DNA from: MHLP01 sp043736515
GTDB lineage: Bacteria > Patescibacteriota > Minisyncoccia > Phycocordibacterales > UBA6899
Direction of reading: 5' to 3'
NCBI GenBank assembly: GCA_043736515.1
Contig: JAYTCK010000013.1
Span: forward strand, 14,345 to 78,344
DNA length: 64,000 bases
In this document: positions 1 to 7,950 of the stretch, in pieces
Position numbering within the stretch: position 1 is the first letter of the stretch
Layout: every line of letters starts with the position of its first letter
The notes under the pieces: model-generated
Told to the model about the DNA's origin: nothing
Database searches by the model: none
The model's input: the letters and a program-made list of their open reading frames with translations, nothing else
Position numbers and translations under genes: made by a program

Positions 1-752
1 GTTATTGTGTTCGCACTTGAAGAGTAAAAGACTATTGCCTGATAGTCATTGTTAGTGAAGTTATTATTCACGATATGGTTGCTTAATGAACTGAATGCAC
101 TCACGCCATAAGAAAAATTACTAATCTGGAGGTTCTTGAGGGTGACATTTGTTCTGCCATTCAAATACACCCCAGAGCCGGTATGGGATCCCGAGAGCGT
201 GAAATTATTTCCATCAAGTGTGATGTTGTCGGAATCGATCTGGACGGTTTCGGAGAGATTTTGTGTAAGGGTGCAGATTTTTGTAATGTTGTCCCATATT
301 CCCACAACAATACAATCTCCGCCCGTTGCATCGTCGCGGATGAACTTGGTGCTTTTGTGCGGTTGGATGAAGATGACATGGGGAATTAGGATATCTTGCG
401 TGTATGAATATATACCCCTTTCGTCAGTATTGAATTGAGTGAGATTGTGATAGCTATCTTCGTATTTGTAGTATGTGGTGTTTGGAAGAAAGCCACCCAT
501 AGAGATGGTGGTCGCAGTGGAAGAGGAAGTCGTCGCATCGATCATGAGTGTCACAATGTTTGGAACAGATTCGAGGCGGAGATCTATAAGTGCGGAACTT
601 TGGAGGGTGATGTTGAGATAGTCACTGTCGGTGATGACAAAGTGTGTGCCCTCATCTTGGATCGTGCCCGGGGGGTTGATTGTTTCGGCGGAAGCAACAC
701 CGTGCATGAGCAAAGAAAGAAAGATCGACAGGGTGAAAATAATGCCACGCAT
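1..752 (-). CDS. Secreted right-handed beta-helix (NosD-like) protein, 3' end cut by window edge
   Basis: I read this frame directly on the minus strand: an ATG at 750-752 opens about 250 codons that run off the window without a stop. Residues 1-22 form a signal peptide ending near VASA/ET. The later part (from about residue 165) has repeated short strands with N-rich turns such as ITLDGNNFTLSGS, VTLKNLQIS and NHIVNNNFTNNDY. This is the pattern of periplasmic copper-binding NosD-type or pectate-lyase-like parallel beta-helices. It is probably exported and surface-bound; the substrate is unknown. No clear ribosome-binding site precedes the start. Confidence 0.75.
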   Translation of the reverse strand, partial: MRGIIFTLSIFLSLLMHGVASAETINPPGTIQDEGTHFVITDSDYLNITLQSSALIDLRLESVPNIVTLMIDATTSSSTATTISMGGFLPNTTYYKYEDSYHNLTQFNTDERGIYSYTQDILIPHVIFIQPHKSTKFIRDDATGGDCIVVGIWDNITKICTLTQNLSETVQIDSDNITLDGNNFTLSGSHTGSGVYLNGRTNVTLKNLQISNFSYGVSAFSSLSNHIVNNNFTNNDYQAIVFYSSSANTI

Positions 753-1000
753 AAAATAGTGAGCGGATACTTGATAAAATGTATCCTTTAAGCTACTCAG
801 AATTTACTGAAACGCAAGGAGTGGGATTTTCTATACTTTGCTCAGGACGCAGTACGACTCCTCAGGGGCAGTGCTTCAGGGAGTCCGAACCAGATGTTAC
901 AAATGCTACACCCAAAGCCCCATTCTGGAGGCAATCTGAGCGAGCAATTTTAAAATCGAAATGGCTTAAAATATAGGGATTTGACGAAAAAACGAGGGTG

Positions 1001-1006
1001 TACAAT
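1001..1006 (+). promoter_or_regulatory. -10 box TACAAT before the recombinase remnant
   Basis: TACAAT lies 8 nt before the ATG at 1015. A TTGACG at 981-986 is only 14 nt upstream of it, shorter than the usual 16-18 nt spacing. Confidence 0.4.
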
Positions 1007-1014
1007 TAAGGTAT

Positions 1015-2010
1015 ATGAATACAAACAAAATGCCGCGATTCTCGGCACGTAAAAAGAACAAGGATCTCATGACGCTTCTCCTTTCGACCGCCTCATTCCA
1101 AAATGAGGTCAAGGCACTCCGCAAACAATTCGGAATTAAGGAGGGGGGAAATAGCACATCTGAAGAACACGAAAAATGAGAACGACTCTTTTGGGATAGT
1201 GCAATGGATCAGAAGGCAGAGAGTGGGGATGGGCACACGAAGAGTGACGAGTACTTCAGGGCACTGAACGACCTCACGAGAAGATATCACCTCCCAGGAA
1301 ATTTCGATCGCCATACTCGATGTTACGTTGAAATGGGAATGATCTCCTGGCCAGTCAACAGCTTCGACATAACGCCAGTGGGATTCCCTGCTCGTTCGTT
1401 TAGGTTGAACATCTATCTCCTCCTGCGTAATCCCTTCTATTATGGTGAATTTGAATATCCGATGGGGAGTGGTAATTGGTATCCCGGCAAACAAACACCC
1501 ATTATCACCAAGGAACTTTTCGATAGAGTGCAGTCATCTCTTCAAGATCACTACATTCCAAAAACGGAAAGCAGGGAGTTCGCCTTCACGAAGCTCATTA
1601 AATGCGGGTACTGCGAGAGTGGCATCACCGCCGACGAAAAATTCAAGAGACTCAAAGACGGAGGAACAAATCGGCATGTCTATTATATGTGCACCAAGGG
1701 CAAGGGTGTGGAGTGCAAGAATGCGCCGATCAATGAGAAAGACCTAATCGAAGAATTGACTGGGCTACTCGACACCATCGACCTCGACGAGATCGGAATG
1801 AGGTCAAAGATCGAGGACGAAATGGCCCGCTATAATAAATTCCGTATCGGCGTGCTCGGACTGAAAACGAAAGAGCGCAATACCGATGTCGATGTGCGCA
1901 ACTACGCAAAGTACCTGCTCAAAGATGGCACGCTAACCGAGAAGCGCGAGCTACTGGTATGCCTCAAGAGTCAGCTCATTCTGAAAGATCGAAAAGTATC
2001 ACTGCAATAG
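1015..2010 (+). pseudogene. Decayed large serine recombinase (C-terminal part) fused in frame to a short unknown protein
   Basis: One frame runs from ATG 1015 to TAG 2010, broken by TGA at 1177-1179. The first 54 codons and the stretch after the stop (to about 1370) belong together in composition (SDEYFRALNDLTRRYHLP) and do not look like recombinase. From about 1395 the frame shows the recombinase-domain motif LLRNPFYYGEF, then PIITKELFDRVQ, then a zinc-ribbon with CGYC and later cysteines (MCTKGKGVEC), then a charged C-terminal region. The N-terminal resolvase catalytic domain with its active serine is absent, so this cannot recombine DNA. It sits on the 3' side of tRNA-Gly, a usual place for integrated elements. 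TGA is a normal stop elsewhere in the window, so recoding is not the explanation. Confidence 0.75.
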
Positions 2011-2020
2011 TCGAACAAAA

Positions 2021-2055
2021 CAGAAAAACCGCTTCATGTTGAAGCGGTTTTTCTG
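2021..2055. terminator. Bidirectional intrinsic terminator
   Basis: A perfect 15-bp inverted repeat (2021-2035 and 2041-2055, arms ending CCGCTTC/GAAGCGG) with a 5-nt loop and A/T-rich outer arms lies between the recombinase remnant and the convergent tRNA-Gly. Confidence 0.8.
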
Positions 2056-2132
2056 TTCATGCCAGCCTTGACGCATGCGATTCTCGACTGTGTGAGTCGC
2101 GATGCATCCTAGTCACTTGACTTAGCCCTGTC

Positions 2133-2206
2133 TGGTGCGGGATGGGAGAATCGAACTCCCACCAGAAGTTTGGAAAACTCCTATTCTACCATTAAACTAA
2201 TCCCGC
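2133..2206 (-). tRNA. tRNA-Gly(UCC)
   Basis: On the minus strand this folds as a cloverleaf: acceptor GCGGGAT/ATCCCGC, D arm with GTTT/GAAT, anticodon stem GGAGT/ACTTC with loop TTTCCAA (anticodon UCC), and T arm GGGAG/CTCCC with loop TTCGATT. The 3' CCA is encoded (2133-2135), unlike the other tRNAs here. A copy of its 5' two-thirds lies upstream. Confidence 0.95.
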
Positions 2207-2240
2207 ATTATTGTCTTTTGCCTCACGATTCTCGAATCGA

Positions 2241-2392
2241 ACCTCTTACAGAGGCTGTATACCTTTTGGATTTTTCAGAAAAAACCTCAAAAGGTCTTGC
2301 GCTCTGGCTCCCGCAAAGCCGGGTTCCCAAATGCCAGAGCTCACCCACCAGAAGTTTGGAAAACTCCTATTCTACCATTAAACTAATCCCGC
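2241..2392 (-). repeat. tRNA-Gly 5'-part copy (2344-2392) joined to structured element A, copy 1
   Basis: Reading the minus strand, 49 nt identical to the 5' part of tRNA-Gly(UCC) (2344-2392, through the anticodon arm into the T stem) run into an element starting TGAG. Stem P1 is GCTCTGGC/GCCAGAGC (2333-2340 with 2301-2308). P2 is an A/T-rich hairpin closed by CCTTTTG/CAAAAGG (2288-2294 with 2262-2268). The CTGTATA block at 2255-2261 is next, then small hairpin P3 CCTC/GAGG (2242-2254). A degenerate T-arm-like tail (GGTTCGATTC, 2233-2242) follows, then the intact tRNA. Function unknown; see the two sister copies near tRNA-Pro and tRNA-Gly(GCC). Confidence 0.7.
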
Positions 2393-2472
2393 TTGCTTAT
2401 TGTGAGACTTTCGTATCCTAGCAAATTGACAACAAGGTGGCAACGGGGAAAAATGAGTAGAGATGCACTTTT

Positions 2473-2478
2473 TATAAT
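2473..2478 (+). promoter_or_regulatory. -10 box TATAAT for the Xre/ParS-like gene
   Basis: Consensus TATAAT, 11 nt before the ATG at 2490. An AAGGA sequence follows it directly, so this gene may have a short leader with a ribosome-binding site. Confidence 0.6.
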
Positions 2479-2489
2479 AAGGATGGGTC

Positions 2490-3302
2490 ATGCCAATGAA
2501 GACAAATCCGCTTTTGGATCCCGTGCGTGCAAAGAATATGTACCGGCTTATACAGGGAATTTTTGATTTTTGGAAGCTTTGTGTCAGTCACCGCTTACTT
2601 TTACTCGGAGTAGACCGGGCGACATGGGTAATGATGCAGCGAGAAAAAATGCTCCCACCGCGAGACGATCTCGCATCCCGCATCGCGGCGTTAATCCGAA
2701 TTTACCACATGAGTGGAGATATTTACCCGCGGGACTCTGATCTCGCCGCAAAGTGGATTGAGAGGCCAATTTTTGTTGAACCCTTTTTGGGGGTTAATCC
2801 GCGCCAATTCATGCTTATGTATGTAACGAGAGATGGGGTAGAAGAACTACAGGTTATTATTGAGTATCTCAACAATTGTTTTACTCGTTGGGATTGCCTT
2901 CGCGATCAGCATGGAAGACTGCTGCGCTGTAATGACGAGTTGCGCATGAGTGAAGAGCCCATCGACACTCTTGCACAAATGATTCTTCGAATTCAAAACA
3001 GCTGGAAATTACCCGACTCGATATTTGAACACATCATTGGAGTAAGCATGGCCGAGGTCGCTGATGTGGCAATTGGGAAAAATATACCGCCATTGAAAGT
3101 GGCTACTCAGATGAGGAGAATTGCTTGTATTGACATCGCACTGTGGTGCAATGTAGAGGACGATGAAAAAATATCTTTGTGGATGCTTTCGTTAAACAGT
3201 CATCCCCTTTTTTGCGGAGCCCCGCCGTATCATCTCCTCTCTTCACAAAACCCGAGCGTTGCAAGGGTTGTCTATACTTACCTTCGCAATATTTCACCGT
3301 AG
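2490..3302 (+). CDS. Protein with two tandem Xre/MbcA/ParS-like antitoxin domains
   Basis: The 270-residue protein seems to hold two copies of the helix-turn-helix plus ParS-type fold found in Xre antitoxins of RES-Xre and MbcTA systems. Copy one covers about residues 30-128: LLLLGVDRATW, then a helical region and AAKWIERP, then PFLGVNPRQFML. Copy two covers about residues 150-270 and ends LNSHPLFCGAPPYHLL followed by VARVVYTYLRNI. This assignment rests on motif shape, not a search. No RES, MbcT or other toxin gene adjoins it, so it is an orphan, perhaps a regulator. Start at 2490 follows AAGGA. The neighbours are tRNA-Gly and pgm. Confidence 0.55.
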   Translation: MPMKTNPLLDPVRAKNMYRLIQGIFDFWKLCVSHRLLLLGVDRATWVMMQREKMLPPRDDLASRIAALIRIYHMSGDIYPRDSDLAAKWIERPIFVEPFLGVNPRQFMLMYVTRDGVEELQVIIEYLNNCFTRWDCLRDQHGRLLRCNDELRMSEEPIDTLAQMILRIQNSWKLPDSIFEHIIGVSMAEVADVAIGKNIPPLKVATQMRRIACIDIALWCNVEDDEKISLWMLSLNSHPLFCGAPPYHLLSSQNPSVARVVYTYLRNISP

Positions 3303-3340
3303 CCTCGTGCTACGGCTTTTTCATTCTATGATATTCAGAG

Positions 3341-3346
3341 TATAAT
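3341..3346 (+). promoter_or_regulatory. -10 box TATAAT for the phosphohexomutase gene
   Basis: TATAAT ends 6 nt before the ATG at 3353 and no ribosome-binding site is visible, which implies a leaderless transcript. Confidence 0.65.
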
Positions 3347-3352
3347 TCTTTT

Positions 3353-4687
3353 ATGTCTTCTATTTTTAAATCCTATGATGTGCGTGGGCTGTATCCTTCA
3401 GAAATTAATGAGGAAATTGTTGAGAAAATTGGCCGTGCGTATGTGCTTCATACTCACGCAAAGCGTGTGGCTTTAGCAAGCGATAAGCGCGCATCATCAC
3501 CATCCCTATTTGCGGCTTTAGTAAAAGGCATCACTGAAAGTGGGGCGAGTGTAATCGATCTCGGACTTCTTTCAACTCCAATGCTGTACTTTGCATCTTC
3601 CGCTTTAGATGTTGATGGGGCTATTATGGTCACTGCGTCTCATAATCCCGGAGAGTATAACGGCCTTAAGTTTTGCGAGAAGAATGCTGTGCCGATTGGC
3701 CTATCGAGTGGCCTTGCTCAAATTAGAGACCTTGTACTTACTGGAAACTTTGCTCCTGCACCCAATTTGGGAGCGATAACCTCGCAAGATATAAAGCCCG
3801 ACTACGACAAACACATCGCATCTTTTGCCGACTTTAAGAATACACACTTTCACATTGCAACAGATACTGCACATGCGATGGGAGTGCTCGAGCTTCCCGT
3901 CTTGAGACAACTTCCGGGAATTGTGCTCACGGCTACGCTCTATGACACTCTTCAATTCCCAGGGGTGTGTCCTCACGAAGCAAACCCTCTTCAAACAGAA
4001 ACACTGATCGAGCTCCAACATGCTGTGCGGAGCACAAAAGCAGACATGGGGATCGCATACGATGGAGACGCTGATCGCATTGGTTTTATTGACGAACTCG
4101 GACGTGTCGTCCCCATGGACATTGTGACGGCGCTCCTAGCGCAAGCACTACTTCCAGAGCACAAGAACGGTGTAGTGCTCTATGATCTCCGCTCATCACG
4201 TGCAGTCAAAGAAGCGATAGAAAATGCTGGGGGTATCGCACATGAATCTAAGGTAGGGCACGCCAATATAAAAAGACAGATGATAGAGGAAAACGCATTC
4301 CTTGCGGGTGAAGCATCAGGACACTACTACTTTGCACTTTCGGGATATCGGGCTGAAATGGGCACACTTCCTGCAATTCTTATCTTGAATTTAATGACAC
4401 GAAACAAGAAAAAGCTCTCCGAACTCGTTGACTCAGTGCGACTTTATGCTCACTCTGGGGAAATAAATATGGAGGTAAGCAATAAGGATGAAATTTTTGC
4501 GAAAATAAAAGCATCGTATGCAGATGGGAAATTATCCGAACTGGATGGGGTAAAAATCGAGTATCCTGAGTGGTGGTTTTCACTCCGCGCTTCGAATACC
4601 GAGCCATTAATCCGACTTAACCTTGAGGCAAGCACAAAAGAGCTCATGCAGCAGAAATTGGAGGAGGTGCTTGCGATAATCTCTTAA
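3353..4687 (+). CDS. Phosphomannomutase/phosphoglucomutase
   Basis: Alpha-D-phosphohexomutase that interconverts hexose 1- and 6-phosphates, feeding nucleotide-sugar synthesis in the cytoplasm. The four family signatures are present: TASHNP with phosphoserine Ser96 (94-99), metal loop DGDADR (237-242), sugar-binding GEASGH (319-324) and phosphate-binding RASNTEP (412-418). The 444 residues match the usual 445-465 of the ManB/AlgC group. Substrate preference (mannose or glucose) cannot be told from these motifs. It is a single gene with its own promoter and a terminator shared with the convergent pilin gene. Confidence 0.93.
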   Translation: MSSIFKSYDVRGLYPSEINEEIVEKIGRAYVLHTHAKRVALASDKRASSPSLFAALVKGITESGASVIDLGLLSTPMLYFASSALDVDGAIMVTASHNPGEYNGLKFCEKNAVPIGLSSGLAQIRDLVLTGNFAPAPNLGAITSQDIKPDYDKHIASFADFKNTHFHIATDTAHAMGVLELPVLRQLPGIVLTATLYDTLQFPGVCPHEANPLQTETLIELQHAVRSTKADMGIAYDGDADRIGFIDELGRVVPMDIVTALLAQALLPEHKNGVVLYDLRSSRAVKEAIENAGGIAHESKVGHANIKRQMIEENAFLAGEASGHYYFALSGYRAEMGTLPAILILNLMTRNKKKLSELVDSVRLYAHSGEINMEVSNKDEIFAKIKASYADGKLSELDGVKIEYPEWWFSLRASNTEPLIRLNLEASTKELMQQKLEEVLAIIS

Positions 4688-4701
4688 CAAACTGTCCGGA
4701 A

Positions 4702-4739
4702 AAAATAAAACCCACATTGTTTATGCGGGTTTTATTTTT
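4702..4739. terminator. Bidirectional intrinsic terminator between pgm and the pilin gene
   Basis: Hairpin AATAAAACCC/GGGTTTTATT with A-rich and T-rich flanks serves both convergent genes. Two more short palindromes (4761-4776 and 4784-4799) lie on the pilin side. Confidence 0.75.
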
Positions 4740-4814
4740 ATGCATCGACTTTGAGATGCGCATCATTTTGATGATGCCTTCCAGGCCATTCTGATGGCCG
4801 TTTAAACTTATAGA

Positions 4815-5246
4815 TTAACGTTCCACTTGAATGACTTGTGTCAACTCTGCTGTGGGCGCCTTTACAACAATACGATTTCCGGATGAGGTAGCAATCGTAT
4901 AGCCTGTGTTATTAACGGAAGTTGATAAAGGATCAACGGGCATGCTAACAATGTAGCTTGGGACCAAGCCAGAGAGATCTGCGCATGATGTTGTTGCAAC
5001 AGCGTTTGACTTACAGACCTGCTTATCAGTTCCATTAATTCCCGAAGGAAGTGCCCCGCGGTTGTCTACTGCGTACTGATGTACTGCATTTAAAATGGCA
5101 TTTACATTACTCCAGCGCTGAGAGTTGTTTGCCTGAGCAAATTGACGTGCGGGGTTAATTGCAACAACGACAATTGCTGCGAGGATAGCGATGATACCGA
5201 TAACCACGAGCACTTCAATAAGCGTAAAACCTTTATTTTTCTTCAT
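4815..5246 (-). CDS. Type IV major pilin-like protein
   Basis: Prepilin of 143 residues with a class III leader: cleavage is expected after Gly6 in KKNKGFTLIEVLVV, with Glu at mature position +5, followed by a hydrophobic helix (about 7-28). The C-terminal part has a cysteine pair (VCKSN and TSCAD) and a small globular domain. A short leader and small size suit the major pilin or an abundant minor pilin. It is the last gene of the minus-strand pilus cluster and has its own terminator. The 125-bp gap upstream could hold a promoter. Confidence 0.88.
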   Translation of the reverse strand: MKKNKGFTLIEVLVVIGIIAILAAIVVVAINPARQFAQANNSQRWSNVNAILNAVHQYAVDNRGALPSGINGTDKQVCKSNAVATTSCADLSGLVPSYIVSMPVDPLSTSVNNTGYTIATSSGNRIVVKAPTAELTQVIQVER

Positions 5247-5371
5247 GTCTCATATAAAAACTAATAAATAATTCCTTAGATACTACCGTACATATACTAT
5301 TCTACAGCACAGAAAGTGGGCATGAAAGGGCGAGAAGGGCATAAACTGTGCAAAACTCATCTAATCTGTAC

Positions 5372-5890
5372 TTAATGGCCGACCGATATGATATCTCCGT
5401 TTTCGGACAAAAGCGCTGTCACCATGATGCCGGTTTCGTCATGAACTAAAACTGCATATCCGCTTCCCATTCCGTCCGCGAGTGTGTCAACGGGGAGTTC
5501 TTTGAGGTAGGCGGGAATAAGGTGAGAAAGGCTTACAAACCCGGCCTCACTGCACCGTGCTGCATCTATATGAGGATGACAAATTTCTTGAGCAGTCCCG
5601 GTGGCTCGAAGGAGAAGCTCCCCATTGAGCATTCTTTGGTACTCGCTCAAGCTATTGTGCAGCATATTCACCTGACTCCACCGCTCGGCATTACGAGCTT
5701 CGGCAAAGGCATTCGATGGGTTCATGGTCACAATCGCAAGAGTTCCTAATACGAAAAATAAACTCACTATCATGAGTACTTCAATAATACTCAACTTATG
5801 GGGTGACCCCTTAAGGAATGATCGTTTCCTCGGAGCGTAACGCCCTTTTTTTTGTGGTGCTTTGTGAAGTTGTAAAAAATTATTTATCAT
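5372..5890 (-). CDS. Pilin-like protein with an atypical leader
   Basis: The 172-residue protein has the N-terminal helix pattern of a prepilin (HKLSIIEVLMIVSLFF, Glu37 where +5 would be). The glycine normally needed at -1 is Lys32, and the leader is long and basic (about 32 residues). The C-terminal half resembles the neighbouring pilin (NAERWSQVNMLHNSL and PAYLKELPVDTL match its SQRWSNVNAILNAV and PSYIVSMPVDPL). It is therefore a paralogue that may escape prepilin peptidase. It lies 5 bp after pilM and is probably cotranscribed. Confidence 0.75.
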   Translation of the reverse strand: MINNFLQLHKAPQKKGRYAPRKRSFLKGSPHKLSIIEVLMIVSLFFVLGTLAIVTMNPSNAFAEARNAERWSQVNMLHNSLSEYQRMLNGELLLRATGTAQEICHPHIDAARCSEAGFVSLSHLIPAYLKELPVDTLADGMGSGYAVLVHDETGIMVTALLSENGDIISVGH

Positions 5891-5895
5891 AAGTC

Positions 5896-7494
5896 TTAAT
5901 TCTGAATTTCTTCAGTGTATTTTTCCGAAACCCACCCATCACCACGCTCGCTCAAATCAAGATGAATCCAATCTTTTTCTTGCCCGATCACTACATACTC
6001 TTCCTGCGGATAAATTTTTGTAACCGAATCAAATGTCGCACCCGGACCACTTCGCACATTGAGCCATCCTGTCGGAGTGTTGCGAATGCGTACTTTTGTC
6101 TCATTTGCAATTACTTCCGTAGACGTGGCCTCCTCTTCTGGGGTGATTTCTTCAACTACCATTTCGGTTGTTGTGCCCGTATTCAAATTCACTTCAGTCA
6201 CAGGGGTGCTGGTACTAATGCCACCGCTTGACGCAGGTGCAATACGGGAAATATTTTGTTCACGCAGCCCCATGTAGGGAAGGTATAAATATGCATATGC
6301 GACATACGCAAAAAGGATCAAGCTTGCACCAAAAAGTGGAAGTGCAAGTTTTCTCCATTGTCTCAAAATTTTTGCTTCACGCTCTTCCCACTTCTCTCCT
6401 TCCCATCCGTGAAGGAGATTAATCCCCTCATTTTCGGGGCTCGGTGAACGAGCGCGGAGCGAAAGCCCTATCACGGGTGCATACAACACAGATTCTTGTT
6501 CCCCAAGGATTTGCGCTGCAGACTTAGAAAGTAGCGCTAGCGGATTACCAAGAACCACATCGCATTTCAAGTTCATCGCTAGGTATACCACAATGTCGGG
6601 TATAAGTGCCTCGCCGCCAGCCAAGACAACATTGGTCACTGCCTTGTGATATGTTGATTCAAAATAGCTTGTCGCCTTTGTTAATTGAGGCAGTATAAGC
6701 TGAAGCTGCTCTTGGAGTATAACCATGGAGCGATTGTCGGGAAGTGCGCGAGAAAGTCCACTCGTCCGCTTCAGTTCTTCGGCGTCTTCAAAACTCACGT
6801 GCAATCGATCAATAAGCGCGCGGGTAAAGTTGTTTCCTGCAATCGGCAGGCTGAGAGAGAGTCCAAGTCGGTGTTGTTCGTCAAAAAAACCCAACGTGGT
6901 GGTTCTATTTCCGATATCGATAATCATGCTCGCATTGCCGTCTTCAAGGAGAAGCGCGCGGGCCAAGCTTATTGTTTCCATGTCGATCGCAAGCGGAAGC
7001 AAATTGACATCTTCACATACCGCAATGTACGCATCAATGATCTCTCGAGGTGCCGCAGCAAAAAGGATGCGATCATTTCCCCCGACATTCTCCTCTGCAA
7101 TATGCCAATCAGTATAAAGCGAATCAAGCGGGGCAGGAATAATTTCACCCGCCTTTTTTTGTATAGTTTTTGCAATATGCTCATCGGGCAGCGACGAGGA
7201 GACAGTAAAGAGGTGCGTAAAACTTTGTGACTCGGGGATAGAAAAAACAACAGGAACTTCTTCGTCGAGCCTGATTGGCTTAGGGAGCGCGCCGGCACAG
7301 GCCGCACGAATATGTTCTCCCAATTGTTTTCGGTCACGCACCAACCCCCCCTCGATAACACCTTGGGGCAGCGGTGACCGCCCAAACGACACAATCTCAT
7401 TCTTTGAATTCAAACGTAAAACTGCACAGGTGCGGTCACTGATGTGGAGTGCAATTGGAGAAACGGTAAATGATGAAAATGGAAACCAGCGCAT
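5896..7494 (-). CDS. pilM: PilM-like pilus assembly protein with membrane segment and C-terminal SH3 domain
   Basis: Residues 1 to about 350 form an actin-like PilM ATPase domain (type IV pilus inner-membrane platform) with phosphate motifs such as SMIIDIGNRTTTLGF and VVLAGGEALIPDI. A transmembrane helix follows (about 385-405, LALPLFGASLILFAYVAYAY). Then comes a Ser/Thr/Glu-rich linker and a bacterial SH3 domain at the C-terminus (GWLNVRSGPGATFDSV and GDGWVSEKYTEEI). Normal PilM is about 350 residues and cytoplasmic and binds a separate PilN. Here a PilN-like anchor and an outside SH3 domain are fused on. The start ATG at 7494 follows the upstream gene by 36 bp. Confidence 0.85.
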   Translation of the reverse strand: MRWFPFSSFTVSPIALHISDRTCAVLRLNSKNEIVSFGRSPLPQGVIEGGLVRDRKQLGEHIRAACAGALPKPIRLDEEVPVVFSIPESQSFTHLFTVSSSLPDEHIAKTIQKKAGEIIPAPLDSLYTDWHIAEENVGGNDRILFAAAPREIIDAYIAVCEDVNLLPLAIDMETISLARALLLEDGNASMIIDIGNRTTTLGFFDEQHRLGLSLSLPIAGNNFTRALIDRLHVSFEDAEELKRTSGLSRALPDNRSMVILQEQLQLILPQLTKATSYFESTYHKAVTNVVLAGGEALIPDIVVYLAMNLKCDVVLGNPLALLSKSAAQILGEQESVLYAPVIGLSLRARSPSPENEGINLLHGWEGEKWEEREAKILRQWRKLALPLFGASLILFAYVAYAYLYLPYMGLREQNISRIAPASSGGISTSTPVTEVNLNTGTTTEMVVEEITPEEEATSTEVIANETKVRIRNTPTGWLNVRSGPGATFDSVTKIYPQEEYVVIGQEKDWIHLDLSERGDGWVSEKYTEEIQN

Positions 7495-7530
7495 AAATCA
7501 AAATTGAACGAAGGAGAGCTAAAAAACAAA

Positions 7531-7947
7531 CTACGGTACGGTTGCCCACGAGCGAATCTCTAGCAAGGGATTTACTTGTGCAATATCCACGCGCACATTT
7601 CGGACATAGTTGTTATGGATGCCTTGTGTTGTAATAACACGATCAACATTCCCCGAACCCGAAAGAGGCAGAATTCTGCATGTTTCCCCTCCACCTACTA
7701 TTATAGTCTCATTACCGATATAGGCTAAATCGGCTTTCAGTCGCATCAATGCCTCCTCGGCACACGCATCGCTCAAGAACAGCGCCCTAAGGGAGGATTC
7801 TTCCCCAGAAACTGCATTGAGCGTATCGATGCCGCGGAGTGACGATCCAACGCCAATAAGAAGCATCAGTGCGCCTGCAATAAGCACGCTGATAAGTGCA
7901 ATATAGCCACCGTGTAATTCTGATCTTTTTTGTGTAAAAAGTAGCAT
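7531..7947 (-). CDS. PilX-like pilus-associated membrane protein
   Basis: A 138-residue protein with a short polar N-terminus, then GGYIALISVLIAGALMLLIGVG, the type of hydrophobic helix seen in PilX/GspK-type minor pilins, which often lack Glu at +5. Two cysteines (DACAEEA and GETCRI) could form a disulfide, and the DACAEEALMRLK segment is typical of PilX-like proteins. It lies 3 bp from the pseudopilin upstream, inside the pilus operon. Probably part of a minor-pilin tip complex. Confidence 0.7.
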   Translation of the reverse strand: MLLFTQKRSELHGGYIALISVLIAGALMLLIGVGSSLRGIDTLNAVSGEESSLRALFLSDACAEEALMRLKADLAYIGNETIIVGGGETCRILPLSGSGNVDRVITTQGIHNNYVRNVRVDIAQVNPLLEIRSWATVP

Positions 7948-7950
7948 ATT

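Noticed and set aside
435..976. Plus-strand ORFs at the left end
   Set aside because: The minus strand carries a signal peptide and beta-helix repeats in one long frame; the plus frames are shadows or non-coding.
1177..1179. TGA codon read through as Gly or Trp, giving one long recombinase-like protein
   Set aside because: TGA ends clearly intact genes elsewhere in the window (for example the DGR target and the gene ending at 61150). The recombinase also lacks its catalytic domain, so decay is the simpler view.
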